NCBI RefSeq assembly: GCF_018130785.1
Contig: NZ_JAFCJT010000001.1
Span: forward strand, 434,001 to 498,000
Origin: Bradyrhizobium liaoningense
GTDB lineage: Bacteria > Pseudomonadota > Alphaproteobacteria > Rhizobiales > Xanthobacteraceae
Reading direction: 5' to 3'
Length of the DNA stretch: 64,000 nt
In this document: one piece after another, positions 24,567 through 33,097 of the stretch
Position numbering within the stretch: position 1 is the first letter of the stretch
Layout of the letters: every line of letters starts with the position of its first letter
The notes under the pieces: model-generated
Database searches by the model: none
Seen by the model: only the letters and a program-made list of their open reading frames with translations
What the model was told of the DNA's origin: nothing
Program-made: the position numbers and the translations under genes

Positions 24567-25217
24567 ATGGACGCACAGACCATCATTGCCCGGCGCGTCG
24601 CCAAGGAGCTCAGGAACGGCGATCTCGTCAATCTCGGTATCGGCATTCCGACGCTGGTCGCGAACTACGTTGCTTCCGATCTCAAGGTGTTCTTCCAGTC
24701 GGAGAACGGCTTGATCGGCACCGGGCCGATCCCGGAGCAAGGCATGGCCCATCCTACGCTGACGGACGCCGGTGGGCGCCCAATCAGCGCCCTGCCCGGC
24801 GCCAGCACTTTCGACAGCGCCATGTCCTTCGGACTGATCCGTGGCGGCCATGTCGATGTCACCGTTCTCGGTGGACTTCAGGTCGATGCGCAGGGTCATC
24901 TCGCCAACTGGATGATCCCCGGCAAGATGGTGCCGGGAATGGGCGGCGCAATGGATCTCGTCACCGGAGCCAAGCGGGTCATCGTCGCCATGCAGCACGC
25001 GGCGAAGGGCAAATCGAAGATCGTCGACAGATGCTCACTGCCCCTGACCTCGGCGCGGCCGGTGAACCTCGTCGTGACTGACATGGCGGTGATTGGTTTC
25101 CCCGACGGCAGGGCTACTCTGCTCGAAACGGCACCCGGTGTCGGCATCGGCGAGGTGATGGCGGTGACGGAAGCCGAGTTGATCGTTCCCGAGAAGGTCC
25201 TGGAAATGAAGATCTGA
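24567..25217 (+). CDS. atoA: CoA-transferase subunit B (acetate/acetoacetate type)
   Basis: 216-aa beta subunit. The catalytic glutamate that forms the glutamyl-CoA thioester is E46 in SENGLIGTG, and NLGIGIPTLVANY near 22-34 and GGHVDVTVLGG are further signatures. It starts 4 nt after subunit A and is followed after 13 nt by a MaoC hydratase gene, giving a three-gene operon for short-chain acyl-CoA chemistry. With the convergent pta-ackA-fabI operon it could recycle CoA from butyryl- or acetoacetyl-CoA. Confidence 0.9.
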   Translation: MDAQTIIARRVAKELRNGDLVNLGIGIPTLVANYVASDLKVFFQSENGLIGTGPIPEQGMAHPTLTDAGGRPISALPGASTFDSAMSFGLIRGGHVDVTVLGGLQVDAQGHLANWMIPGKMVPGMGGAMDLVTGAKRVIVAMQHAAKGKSKIVDRCSLPLTSARPVNLVVTDMAVIGFPDGRATLLETAPGVGIGEVMAVTEAELIVPEKVLEMKI

Positions 25218-25230
25218 GTGGGTCGGCATC

Positions 25231-25689
25231 ATGCGGATATTCAGCGACTTCAACGAGATCAAATCCGCCGTCGGCACCGAGATCGGCGTCAGCGACTGGA
25301 TCGAGGTGACGCAAGATCGCATCAACCGGTTTGCGGAAGCGACCTGCGACGAGCAATGGATCCATGTTGACCAGGAGCGCGCGAAGAAAGAGTTGCCGGG
25401 CGGAACCACTATCGCCCACGGCCTGCTGTCGCTCGCCCTTGCGCCGATGTTCATCCGCTCGGTGATGGGCCTGAAGGGACTACGCAACACCCTGAACTAC
25501 GGCGCGGACAGGATACGCTATCTGGCGCCCGTGCCGGCGGGCTCGAAGCTGCGCGGCCGCGTCACGGTTGCCGAGGTGGAGGATGTGCCGCCCGCTGGCC
25601 TGCGCGTCAACTACCATCTCGTGATCGAGATCGAAGGTGGCAAGAAGCCCGCCTGCGTCGCCGAGCTGATCGCGCTGCACTATCGCTGA
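25231..25689 (+). CDS. MaoC-family (R)-specific enoyl-CoA hydratase
   Basis: 152-aa hot-dog-fold hydratase. The hydratase motif is intact: FAEATCDEQWIHVD with D40 and H45 as the catalytic pair, followed by GGTTIAHGLLSLALAP. The family interconverts (R)-3-hydroxyacyl-CoA and trans-2-enoyl-CoA, the step between PHA monomers and beta-oxidation intermediates. Last gene of the CoA-transferase operon, 6 nt from the convergent fabI gene. In other bacteria a MaoC domain of this kind is annotated as fused to the same Pta type found at 27701, which supports a shared pathway. Confidence 0.85.
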   Translation: MRIFSDFNEIKSAVGTEIGVSDWIEVTQDRINRFAEATCDEQWIHVDQERAKKELPGGTTIAHGLLSLALAPMFIRSVMGLKGLRNTLNYGADRIRYLAPVPAGSKLRGRVTVAEVEDVPPAGLRVNYHLVIEIEGGKKPACVAELIALHYR

Positions 25690-25695
25690 GCTCGC

Positions 25696-26484
25696 TCAGT
25701 CGATAATGTGATACCCGCCATCAATATAGAGAACGCCTCCGGTGATCAGCTTGGCGCCGTCGAGCGCCAGGAACGCCGTGGCGTTGCCGACGTCGTCGAT
25801 GCTGACCAGGCTGCGCGACGGCGCCTTCGACTGCGCCTTGTCCATCAGCTCGTCGAATTCTGGAATGCCTGAGGCCGCGCGCGTGGCCAACGGTCCCGGC
25901 GAGATGGCATGCACGCGGATGCCTTTCGGGCCCAATTCGGCGGCAGCGTAGCGGACGGCGGCTTCAAGCGCGGCCTTCGCCACACCCATGATGTTGTAGT
26001 TCTCCACCACCATCTGGCTTCCGTAGTAGGTCATGGTGAACATCGTGCCGCCATTCTTCATCAGTGGTTCGGCGAGGTGCGCCATCCGCAAGAACGACCA
26101 GCAGGAAACGTCCATGGTTCTCAGGAAACCGTCGCGGCCAACATCCACCACGCGTCCATGCAACGCTTCTTTCGGCGAGAAGGCGATCGAGTGCAGCATG
26201 AAATCGAGCTGCCCCCATTCCTTCGCGATCCGCTCGAACACCTGCTCGATTTGCCCTTCCGTCATGACGTCCAGTGGCAGGAAAATCGGCGCCTCCAGCG
26301 CCTGGGCCAGCGGCTCGACGTGCTTCCTGGCGCGCTCGTTGAGATAGGTGACGGCGAGATCGGCTCCCAGCGCACGAAACGCCCTGGCGCACCCCCAGGC
26401 GATGGACTGGTCGTTGGCGATGCCGACGACGAGGCCCTTCTTCCCCTTGAGAGCAATCTTGGTATCAGGAAACACGGGAATCAT
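25696..26484 (-). CDS. fabI: Enoyl-ACP/CoA reductase, FabI type
   Basis: 262-aa SDR-type enoyl reductase ([20 protein letters not shown]). Cofactor loop [13 protein letters not shown] near residues 21-33, [11 protein letters not shown], and the FabI active-site Y-x6-K in YNIMGVAK; C-terminal [12 protein letters not shown]. It reduces a 2-enoyl thioester with NAD(P)H. The ATG overlaps the stop of ackA (ATGA), and GAGAGG precedes it, so it is the last gene of the DUF3141-pta-ackA operon. A housekeeping fabI would not be expected in an FNR/FixK-controlled catabolic operon, so this copy probably has a specialised role, for example reducing crotonyl-CoA. Confidence 0.88.
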   Translation of the reverse strand: MIPVFPDTKIALKGKKGLVVGIANDQSIAWGCARAFRALGADLAVTYLNERARKHVEPLAQALEAPIFLPLDVMTEGQIEQVFERIAKEWGQLDFMLHSIAFSPKEALHGRVVDVGRDGFLRTMDVSCWSFLRMAHLAEPLMKNGGTMFTMTYYGSQMVVENYNIMGVAKAALEAAVRYAAAELGPKGIRVHAISPGPLATRAASGIPEFDELMDKAQSKAPSRSLVSIDDVGNATAFLALDGAKLITGGVLYIDGGYHIID

Positions 26485-27695
26485 GACACCCTCTCTTGTC
26501 TCGGGTTGGTCGTCGGCCTTGTCATCAACAGCGACAGCGTGTGCTTCGCGATCATCAATTCCTCGTCGGTCGGCACGACGTAAATGGGAATGCGGCTGTC
26601 GGAGCCCGAGATCAGCCTCGAATTGCGCGAATTCTCGGCCGGATCGAGCGCACCCCCGAGCCATCCGAGCTGCTCGACCACACGGGCGCGAATGTTCGCG
26701 GAGTTCTCGCCGATGCCGGCCGTAAAGACGAAGGCATCCAGGCCCTGCAGCGCCGCCGCGAGCATCCCGGCATTGAGACCGATCCGGTAGACGAAATAAT
26801 CGATCGCCAGCTTCGCCTTGGGGTCTACGCTTGCTTCCAGCTCGCGCATATCGTTGCTGACGCCGGAGAGCCCCTTCAAGCCGCAGTCGCGATAAAGGAA
26901 GTTCTGAACGTTCGCCGCAGACATCCCCTTCTCGGAGATCAGATAGAGCACGACGCCGGGGTCGAGCTGCCCCGGGCGCGTTCCCATCGGTAGTCCGTCC
27001 AGCGCAGTGAAGCCCATGGTGCTCTCGACGCTCCGCCCCTGGTTCATCGCGCACATCGAAGCGCCGCTCCCGAGATGGGCAACGATGACCCGACGTTTGG
27101 CGATTTCCGGCGCGATTTGCGTAAGGGCACTTGCGACATACTCGTAGGACAGTCCGTGGAAGCCGTAGCGCCGAACACCTTCGGCATGAAGCTGATGCGG
27201 GATAGCGTAGTGGTCCGCAAGCGGGCTGTGCGTGCGATGAAACGCGGTGTCGAAACAGGCGACCTGCGGAAGCGTCGGGAAGCCCGCAAGGATCGAACGG
27301 ATCGGCGCCAGGTTGTGCGGCTGATGCAGTGGTGCCAGCGTCACGAAGCGTTCGAGGCGGGCAACAACGCCGTGATCGATCAACACTGGCCGGTCATAAT
27401 CGGGCCCGCCATGCACGACACGATGCCCGACAGCGATCGGGTGGATGCGAAGCTCGTTCCGCAGCCATTCGCCAGCGGTGCCCATCGCGGCCGGAACATC
27501 CGGGATCGCCTCGATCGGATAGGCGCGGTCGGCGATCGGATCGCCATTCGCGCCACTCGCCCGCAGCCGCGGACGACTGCCGATGCCGTCGATCTGGCCC
27601 TTGATCTGGCGCCGGAGCCTGCCCTCTCCCTCGACGGAATAGACCTGGAACTTGACGCTGGAGGAGCCTGCGTTGACGACGAGGATCGTATCCAT
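26481..27695 (-). CDS. ackA: Acetate/butyrate kinase family, AckA
   Basis: 404-aa acetokinase ([20 protein letters not shown]). Signatures are NAGSSSVKF at 7-15, [27 protein letters not shown] and [11 protein letters not shown]. It makes ATP from acyl-phosphate and ADP, releasing acetate or a similar short acid. ATG 27695 lies 5 nt after the pta stop, and its stop overlaps the fabI start. With pta it gives substrate-level phosphorylation, which fits operation under oxygen limitation via the box at 30967. Whether acetate or butyrate is preferred cannot be told from sequence. Confidence 0.93.
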   Translation of the reverse strand: MDTILVVNAGSSSVKFQVYSVEGEGRLRRQIKGQIDGIGSRPRLRASGANGDPIADRAYPIEAIPDVPAAMGTAGEWLRNELRIHPIAVGHRVVHGGPDYDRPVLIDHGVVARLERFVTLAPLHQPHNLAPIRSILAGFPTLPQVACFDTAFHRTHSPLADHYAIPHQLHAEGVRRYGFHGLSYEYVASALTQIAPEIAKRRVIVAHLGSGASMCAMNQGRSVESTMGFTALDGLPMGTRPGQLDPGVVLYLISEKGMSAANVQNFLYRDCGLKGLSGVSNDMRELEASVDPKAKLAIDYFVYRIGLNAGMLAAALQGLDAFVFTAGIGENSANIRARVVEQLGWLGGALDPAENSRNSRLISGSDSRIPIYVVPTDEELMIAKHTLSLLMTRPTTNPRQERVS

Positions 27696-27700
27696 GGCGA

Positions 27701-28663
27701 TCACGCGGCAACTGTTGGAGCGCGTTGGCGCCTGGCGTTGGCATAGAGCGAGGCCACCGCGCAAGAGGCCATGCGGGCACGCGGCGAGTCCGAGCGCGAG
27801 GTCAGGACGACCGGAACCCGGGCACCGAGCACAAGGCCGGCACCATCAGCCTTGGCGAAATAGGCCAGATTCTTCGCCAGCATGTTACCGGACTCGAGAT
27901 CGGGCACGACCAGGATCTGCGCCCGGCCGGCGACCTCGGATTTGATGCCCTTGATGCGCGCCGCCTCGACATCGATGGCGTTGTCAAAGGCCAGCGGTCC
28001 GTCGAGCACCCCGCCGGTGATCTGGCCGCGGTCGGCCATCTTGCAGAGTGCCGCGGCTTCGATCGTCGATGGAATCTTGGAGGTCACGGTCTCGACCGCA
28101 GAGAGGATCGCGACTCGCGGCGAAGTACCGAAGCCGGCCTGCATGTAGAGATCGATCGCGTTCTGGATGATGTCCCGCTTGGCATCGAGATCGGGAAAGA
28201 TGTTGATAGCGGCATCCGTCACGAACAGGGTCTCGACATAGGCCGGCACATCCATCACGAACACGTGGCTGATGCGCCGATCGGTGCGCAGACCACCCAC
28301 TTTTGCGGTGACGGCACGCATCAGCTCGTCGGTGTGCAAGCTGCCCTTCATCAGCATCTCGCCCTTGGCCGCGTGAATGAGCTCGACGCTCTTGGCAGCC
28401 GCTTCGTCGCTGTGCGCGGCGTTGACCATCTCGAAGCCGGCGATGTCGAGGCCGTGCCTTCCCGCGATCTCCCTGATCTTGTTTTCGGGCCCGACCAGGA
28501 TCGGGCGGATGATGCCGGCTTGTGCGCTGTCGACAGCGCCGCGCAGCGAGATCTCGTCGCAGGGATGCACAACGATTGTCTGAACCGGCGGCACCGCCTT
28601 GGCGGCTGCGACCAACCGGTCATACTTGCTGGGCGACGATGTTTGCCTTAGTTCGGCTGACAT
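27701..28663 (-). CDS. pta: Phosphate acyltransferase (Pta/Ptb family)
   Basis: 320-aa enzyme of the PTA/PTB family ([20 protein letters not shown]), with GGGAG 7 nt upstream. Recognisable blocks are [61 protein letters not shown] and a C-terminal [18 protein letters not shown]. It converts acyl-CoA and phosphate to acyl-phosphate and CoA. It is the short type that in other bacteria is found fused to a MaoC domain; here MaoC is a separate gene at 25231. Middle gene of DUF3141-pta-ackA-fabI. Confidence 0.9.
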   Translation of the reverse strand: MSAELRQTSSPSKYDRLVAAAKAVPPVQTIVVHPCDEISLRGAVDSAQAGIIRPILVGPENKIREIAGRHGLDIAGFEMVNAAHSDEAAAKSVELIHAAKGEMLMKGSLHTDELMRAVTAKVGGLRTDRRISHVFVMDVPAYVETLFVTDAAINIFPDLDAKRDIIQNAIDLYMQAGFGTSPRVAILSAVETVTSKIPSTIEAAALCKMADRGQITGGVLDGPLAFDNAIDVEAARIKGIKSEVAGRAQILVVPDLESGNMLAKNLAYFAKADGAGLVLGARVPVVLTSRSDSPRARMASCAVASLYANARRQRAPTVAA

Positions 28664-28692
28664 GATGTTGCTCCCGATCCTGCCGGACAGCC

Positions 28693-30912
28693 TTACGACG
28701 CTTTCGCCTTTGGATCGAAAGGGGCAACGTTCGACGCCCCTTCCTCCGCATCGACACCGAACAAGGCGGCAACACGCTGCAGGCGGTTTGCGCGCTCGCC
28801 CGTGATCTCGCCGCTGGCCGACAGCACCTCGTGCATTGCCGAGAAGGCTGCGCGCCGCTGGTCGACATCGTCCGGCAGCAGCTTCTGAATGGCCGCCAGG
28901 GCGCCCTCCCGATCGATCAGCAGCATGAAGAACTGCTCGCGGACCAGCATCTTGAACTCAGGCAGCGTCATTCGCTGTCCACTGTAGTCGCGGCGGATCC
29001 GGCGCAGGGCCTCGATGCTGCGTTCATCGACCATTCCGCGCGCTGATCCGATATAGAGCAGGCTGCGGATGGCCGCCTCGCGCAGGCCGCCGTCGCCGAT
29101 CGCCGATTTCAGCTGCGCAACCCGCTTCTCCAGCATCGCGCGATGCTCAGACGACATCTCGCGCCAACGCGATGGTTCGGACTTCGGATCGATTCCGACG
29201 GCCGCCTGCAACGTGGGCGAGCCGTAGACGTTAAGGAAGATCGTTTCGCTCAGCGTTTCCTGTGCGTCGCGCCAGCTATCCAGGGCATGCACAATCTGCT
29301 TGGACATCCGATTCTGGAACGCGACGAAGGGATTGTCCCCGGAAGCCGGCTTGCGGTTGTCCTCGATCTCGCCGGCGGCCGACTTCACCGCCGCCATCCA
29401 CGGATTTTGGCTGCTCATGGCTTCATATTGCAGTCGCAGCGGATGCAGATTGCGCATCATATCAGCCATCTGCGGCGTCACCATGCCCTTGATCCAGGGC
29501 CGGACGAACTTCTGGTAGGCGGCGAGGTTGAGCTCCGAGACGCGCTTGGCGGCGGCAAAGCGCCGCTCATCCTCCGGCGAGTTGCCGCCCATGGCGCGGA
29601 TGTCGTCGAGCGTCCGTGCCTCGCAGCGCATCACCCACTGGCCGACGACGAGATCGGAGCTCTTGGTCTCATCGTCCTTGGCCTCGAACGTCGCTTCGTA
29701 GAGCCCGGGCGGCAGCACGTCGATCAGGTCGATATTGCTGGAGAACTCGGCGTGCTCCTTCTTCGCGACGCCGCCAGACACGAAGATGCCGAGATGGCCG
29801 ATGCTTTTGTGCACCGTGTAGACGATGGTCTGCCCATAGGCCCTGATCTCGTCGACATCGGCGTAGCAATCCAGGATCCAGTCCAGCGCCTGTTGCGGCG
29901 GAGTGACATTGTCGCCTTCGGAGCAGAACACCACGATCGGCGATCTGATGTTGCGCAAGTCCACCTTCTGGCCGTCTGACATCTCGATCTTGCCGGCAGC
30001 GAGATTGTTGCCGATGAAGAGCTCATCGACGATGAACTGAATCTCTTCGGCGTTGAGGTTGACGTGCCCACCCCACCAGCGCTCGAACTCCAAATAACGA
30101 TCGGCCTCGGTGTCGACCTTGGAATAGACGTTGTACTGCTTGGTCCAGAGCGTGTTCGACGGATTCTGGTTCTCGAAATTCTGCACCAGCCATGCGCCGT
30201 CGAACTTGCCGGCGCCGAGGTCGCTGGTCAGCGCGGTCAGCCAGCTTCCGCCCAAGAGGCCACCGGAATAGCGCATCGGATATTTGCCATGCACGCCGGC
30301 CCAATAGGCGAGCGGCGCGCCGGCAATAATGAGCGGCCCAAACAATTCCGGCCGCAGCGATGCCAGGATCATGACGGCCCAGCCGGCCTGGCAGTTGCCT
30401 ATTACGCAGGGCTTGCCGTCAGCCTTGGGATGCAGGCCGATGACCTTCTCAATGAACAACGCTTCGGCCCGCGCAATGCGCTCGATGGTCTGTCCCGGCA
30501 TCGGTTCCGGCAGGAAGCCGATGAAGTAGCAGGGATGCCCGGCCTTCATCGCAACGCCGATCTCGCTGTCCGCCTTGAAGCCGCCGATGCCCGGACCGTG
30601 ACCGGCGCGGGGGTCGATCACGACGAATGGCCGCCGCTCCGGATCGATCACGACGCCCTTGGGCGGAATGATGCGCACCAGCGCATAGTTGACCGGCTCG
30701 TCGAGCTTGCGGCCGTCGACGATCAATTCGGCGGCATATTGCAGGACATGCGGTGCTGTCTGCGCGATATGTTCCCGGTACTGGTCGCCGCGGCGGCGCA
30801 TGATGTCCAGGAACAGGACGCTCCGCTGCCCCGCATCGACCATGTATTCGAGCGCCGAGGCGACAAGTCCGGACAAAGGGCCGCCTGGCACGCTTGGTTT
30901 TTCCATCGACAT
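28693..30912 (-). CDS. DUF3141 protein, PHA-synthase-like alpha/beta hydrolase
   Basis: 739 aa (MSMEKPSVPGGPLSGLVASA). Residues about 70-400 form a PHA-synthase/PhaC-like alpha/beta fold with the lipase-box-like CVIGNCQAGWAVM near 168-180, in which Cys replaces Ser as in PhaC, plus IIAGAPLAYWAGV and FCSEGDNVTPPQQ with the candidate acid residue, and HKSIGHLGIF with the candidate His. Residues 420-739 are a helical C-terminal region of unknown function. The protein is larger than PhaC (about 570-600 aa) and its reaction is not established. First gene of the operon with pta, ackA and fabI, 61 bp downstream of an FNR/FixK box. Confidence 0.85.
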   Translation of the reverse strand: MSMEKPSVPGGPLSGLVASALEYMVDAGQRSVLFLDIMRRRGDQYREHIAQTAPHVLQYAAELIVDGRKLDEPVNYALVRIIPPKGVVIDPERRPFVVIDPRAGHGPGIGGFKADSEIGVAMKAGHPCYFIGFLPEPMPGQTIERIARAEALFIEKVIGLHPKADGKPCVIGNCQAGWAVMILASLRPELFGPLIIAGAPLAYWAGVHGKYPMRYSGGLLGGSWLTALTSDLGAGKFDGAWLVQNFENQNPSNTLWTKQYNVYSKVDTEADRYLEFERWWGGHVNLNAEEIQFIVDELFIGNNLAAGKIEMSDGQKVDLRNIRSPIVVFCSEGDNVTPPQQALDWILDCYADVDEIRAYGQTIVYTVHKSIGHLGIFVSGGVAKKEHAEFSSNIDLIDVLPPGLYEATFEAKDDETKSSDLVVGQWVMRCEARTLDDIRAMGGNSPEDERRFAAAKRVSELNLAAYQKFVRPWIKGMVTPQMADMMRNLHPLRLQYEAMSSQNPWMAAVKSAAGEIEDNRKPASGDNPFVAFQNRMSKQIVHALDSWRDAQETLSETIFLNVYGSPTLQAAVGIDPKSEPSRWREMSSEHRAMLEKRVAQLKSAIGDGGLREAAIRSLLYIGSARGMVDERSIEALRRIRRDYSGQRMTLPEFKMLVREQFFMLLIDREGALAAIQKLLPDDVDQRRAAFSAMHEVLSASGEITGERANRLQRVAALFGVDAEEGASNVAPFDPKAKAS

Positions 30913-30966
30913 ATTCCGACCTCATCGTCGCGTGGTTTCATCCAAGGCGCTCCGGGATGGCCGACG

Positions 30967-30980
30967 TTGATTTAGGTCAA
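30967..30980. promoter_or_regulatory. FNR/FixK-type box TTGATTTAGGTCAA
   Basis: TTGA-N6-TCAA dyad centred 61 bp upstream of the DUF3141 start at 30912. Its right half (TCA at 30977-30979) is also the stop codon of the AI-2E gene on the minus strand. Confidence 0.7.
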
Positions 30981-32068
30981 CGGTCTACGGCCGCTTGCCG
31001 CGCCGGGACGGCGCGGTCGGTCCTGATCCAGGCCACCGCGAGCTCCCAGGCCACCGACAGGACGACGGGTCCGATGAAGAGGCCGACGATTCCGTGCCCC
31101 AGCGTGCCCCCAATCACGCCGATGAGGATGATGAGTGTCGGCGTCGTCAGGCCGCGCCCCATCACCAGCGGCTTCAATATGTTGTCGAGAATGCTGACGA
31201 TTCCCAGAAAAAGCGTCAGCAGCAACGCTGTAGTGACGTCCTTGTCGGTCCAGATCCAGATGATCACGGGCAGCATGATGATGGTCCCGCCGATCTGCAC
31301 GACGGATAGCAGCAGCACGAGGAACGCTAGCAGCCCGGCAATCGGGATGCCCGCCAGCTTGAAGCCGATGCCGGCCAGCAGCGCTTGGATGACGGCGATA
31401 CCGATCACGCCTTGGGATACCGCACGAATGGTGGCGCCTGCCAGATCCAGGAAGTGCTCGCTCTGCTCGGGCACGATTCGCGACAGAAAAACCCTGACCG
31501 CCGCGACGAGCTGCGGTCCATAGGGAAAGAGACAGCCGGCGACCGCGACCGACAGCAGGAACTTGATCGTACCCACGCCGGCGTCGCCCGCGACGCCAAG
31601 CAGCGTACCGGCAAACGGCTTCAGATACGGCACAGTCCGTTGCAGAACCGAACGGAGATTGGTCGAGGCCTGATCCCAGAAATCGTAGAGCTGCTCTCCG
31701 ATCAGCGGCCATGTCTTGATCACCGCGGGCGGCGAAGGAACCGCCAGATCGCCCGCGGCCAGCTCGCCGGCGAAATCCCTGATCCCGTCCACCGCACCGA
31801 GTCCGAGCCAGGCCGCCGGTCCGATGACGATGGCGAGATTAATTACGGTGAGAACCACCGCAGCGAGCTTCGGCCGCCCGCCGAGTAGCTTGGCAAACAG
31901 GACGAAGACCGGATTGAACGCGACCGCGAGCACGACGGCCCAGACCAGAATCGTGACGAATGGGCGGATCAGATAGAATGTCCAGAAGATCAACAGAGCG
32001 AGCAATCCGAGCCGGATCACGAGCTGGATCACGTCCTCTCCGGTGAGAAGCTGGCGAAGTGTCTTCAA
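30977..32068 (-). CDS. AI-2E family transporter (PF01594)
   Basis: 363-aa inner-membrane protein with seven to eight helices: LVIRLGLLALLIFWTFYLIRP at the N-terminus, the large loop from about 95-215, then LPVIIWIWTD and the C-terminal block GRGLTTPTLIILIGVIGGTLGHGIVGLFIGPV typical of the family. Members export varied small solutes or exchange Na+/H+; AI-2 export is not implied. TTG 32068 is preferred because the helix-1 lead-in begins here and the upstream in-frame stretch is non-conserved arginine-rich sequence; no ATG fits. The box at 32126 is 64 bp upstream. Its end overlaps the next box. Confidence 0.78.
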   Translation of the reverse strand: MKTLRQLLTGEDVIQLVIRLGLLALLIFWTFYLIRPFVTILVWAVVLAVAFNPVFVLFAKLLGGRPKLAAVVLTVINLAIVIGPAAWLGLGAVDGIRDFAGELAAGDLAVPSPPAVIKTWPLIGEQLYDFWDQASTNLRSVLQRTVPYLKPFAGTLLGVAGDAGVGTIKFLLSVAVAGCLFPYGPQLVAAVRVFLSRIVPEQSEHFLDLAGATIRAVSQGVIGIAVIQALLAGIGFKLAGIPIAGLLAFLVLLLSVVQIGGTIIMLPVIIWIWTDKDVTTALLLTLFLGIVSILDNILKPLVMGRGLTTPTLIILIGVIGGTLGHGIVGLFIGPVVLSVAWELAVAWIRTDRAVPARQAAVDR

Positions 32069-32125
32069 GGGCGCGTCCGGTTCCAGACCAAAAGCGAGCG
32101 TAGTCGGCGCTTTGACGCTGCGATC

Positions 32126-32139
32126 TTGATCTGGATCAA
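32126..32139. promoter_or_regulatory. FNR/FixK-type box TTGATCTGGATCAA
   Basis: Perfect dyad, identical to those at 436 and 12690, between divergent genes: 64 bp to the AI-2E start at 32068 and 86 bp to the GNAT start at 32219. Confidence 0.8.
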
Positions 32140-32218
32140 GCGTCCCGGGGCGACGTGGAGACCTGATCGGCCGACGCCGGGCGCGATCGGTGCCTGGCCT
32201 GCCTGCATGGGAGCCGTG

Positions 32219-32746
32219 ATGTTGGAGGCCGACAGCTACAGCGTACGCGAGCACTTGCGCGACGGCAGCCCGGTCGAGATCCGGGCGCTCCGGTCGGAGG
32301 ATGAGGTCGGCATGCTCGCCGCGGTGGAAGGGACCAGTGCGCAATCATTGCAGCGCCGCTTCTTCGCGATGAAGCGCCATTTCTCCGACCGAGAACGCGC
32401 TTTCTTCGTGGACGTCGACTTCAAGACCCACGTCGCGCTGGTGGCGCTCGCCGGGGAAGCCGGCCAGACTGCCATCGTCGGCGGCGGCCGCTACATCGTC
32501 TTCGAACCGGGCCGCGCCGAGATGGCCTTCATGGTAGTCGATGCCTGGCAGGGACGTGGCGTCGGCTCGATCCTGATGCGCCACCTCATCAACCTCGCCG
32601 GCGAAGCCGAATTGCGTGAGCTCTCAGCAGAAGTCCTGCCTGAGAATGCGACCATGCTGAGCGTGTTCGGCAAGTTCGGCTTCGAGCCGGCGGCGCGCCG
32701 CGACCCGCAGACGGTGCATTTGGTCTTGAAGCTCAATGAGCGGTGA
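32219..32746 (+). CDS. GNAT-family N-acetyltransferase
   Basis: 175-aa GCN5-related acetyltransferase (MLEADSYSVREHLRDGSPVE). Acetyl-CoA-binding motif A is AFMVVDAWQGRGVGSILMRH (Q-G-R-G-V-G), followed by LINLAGEAELRELSAEVLPEN and FGKFGFEPAARR. GGGAG 5 nt upstream selects ATG 32219. The architecture matches the regulatory GNAT domain of protein-lysine acetyltransferases of the Pat type, which control acyl-CoA synthetases, but here it stands alone. Controlled from the box at 32126 with the divergent AI-2E gene. Confidence 0.85.
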   Translation: MLEADSYSVREHLRDGSPVEIRALRSEDEVGMLAAVEGTSAQSLQRRFFAMKRHFSDRERAFFVDVDFKTHVALVALAGEAGQTAIVGGGRYIVFEPGRAEMAFMVVDAWQGRGVGSILMRHLINLAGEAELRELSAEVLPENATMLSVFGKFGFEPAARRDPQTVHLVLKLNER

Positions 32747-32887
32747 CGCCGATACACGTGATGCCACCTTAGGCCATGAGTAGCCGTTCGACGTCCGGCC
32801 CGCTTCGCCCGCTTCACGGGACGCTGAAAGCAGCCGCCACGAACAGACATGCAAATGTCGCGACCAGCAGCAACGAGCTGCTGGACG

Positions 32888-33097
32888 CTATCGCGCGACG
32901 ACCGTGACGATGGTTCGGCAGAAATCGAAAATGAACCGGCCATAGAGAGCGCCGGATCCTGGATCTGAAGATGCCAGGCGATAGGAGTTGCCGAGAGCAC
33001 GGGCGATCTCCAGCGCGCCCGTGAGTTCTTGTTGCGCCATCGCCAGATGAATGCCGGCCAGCGGCAGCATCAGGACCTCAATACCGATACTGCTCAT
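32888..33097 (-). CDS. Small hypothetical protein coupled to the AraC gene
   Basis: 69 aa (MSSIGIEVLMLPLAGIHLAM). The ATG overlaps the stop of the AraC gene as ATGA, so translation is probably coupled. The N-terminal ~20 residues are hydrophobic; the middle LTGALEIARALGNSYRLAS and the C-terminal GRFIFDFCRTIVTVVAR are amphipathic. No family recognised. It could be a membrane-associated small protein that modulates the regulator, which is speculation. The 141 bp between it and the GNAT gene hold nothing I can identify. Confidence 0.5.
   Translation of the reverse strand: MSSIGIEVLMLPLAGIHLAMAQQELTGALEIARALGNSYRLASSDPGSGALYGRFIFDFCRTIVTVVAR

Noticed and set aside
25686..25699. CTGAG-CTCG-CTCAG hairpin between maoC and fabI as a bidirectional terminator
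   Set aside because: A 5-bp stem with no T-run on either strand is too weak to call.
25696..27054. Long N-terminal extension of FabI running antisense-free into the ackA region
   Set aside because: The sequence before MIPVFPDTK is Arg-rich and overlaps the conserved ackA frame; ATG 26484 with GAGAGG upstream and ATGA coupling is the natural start.
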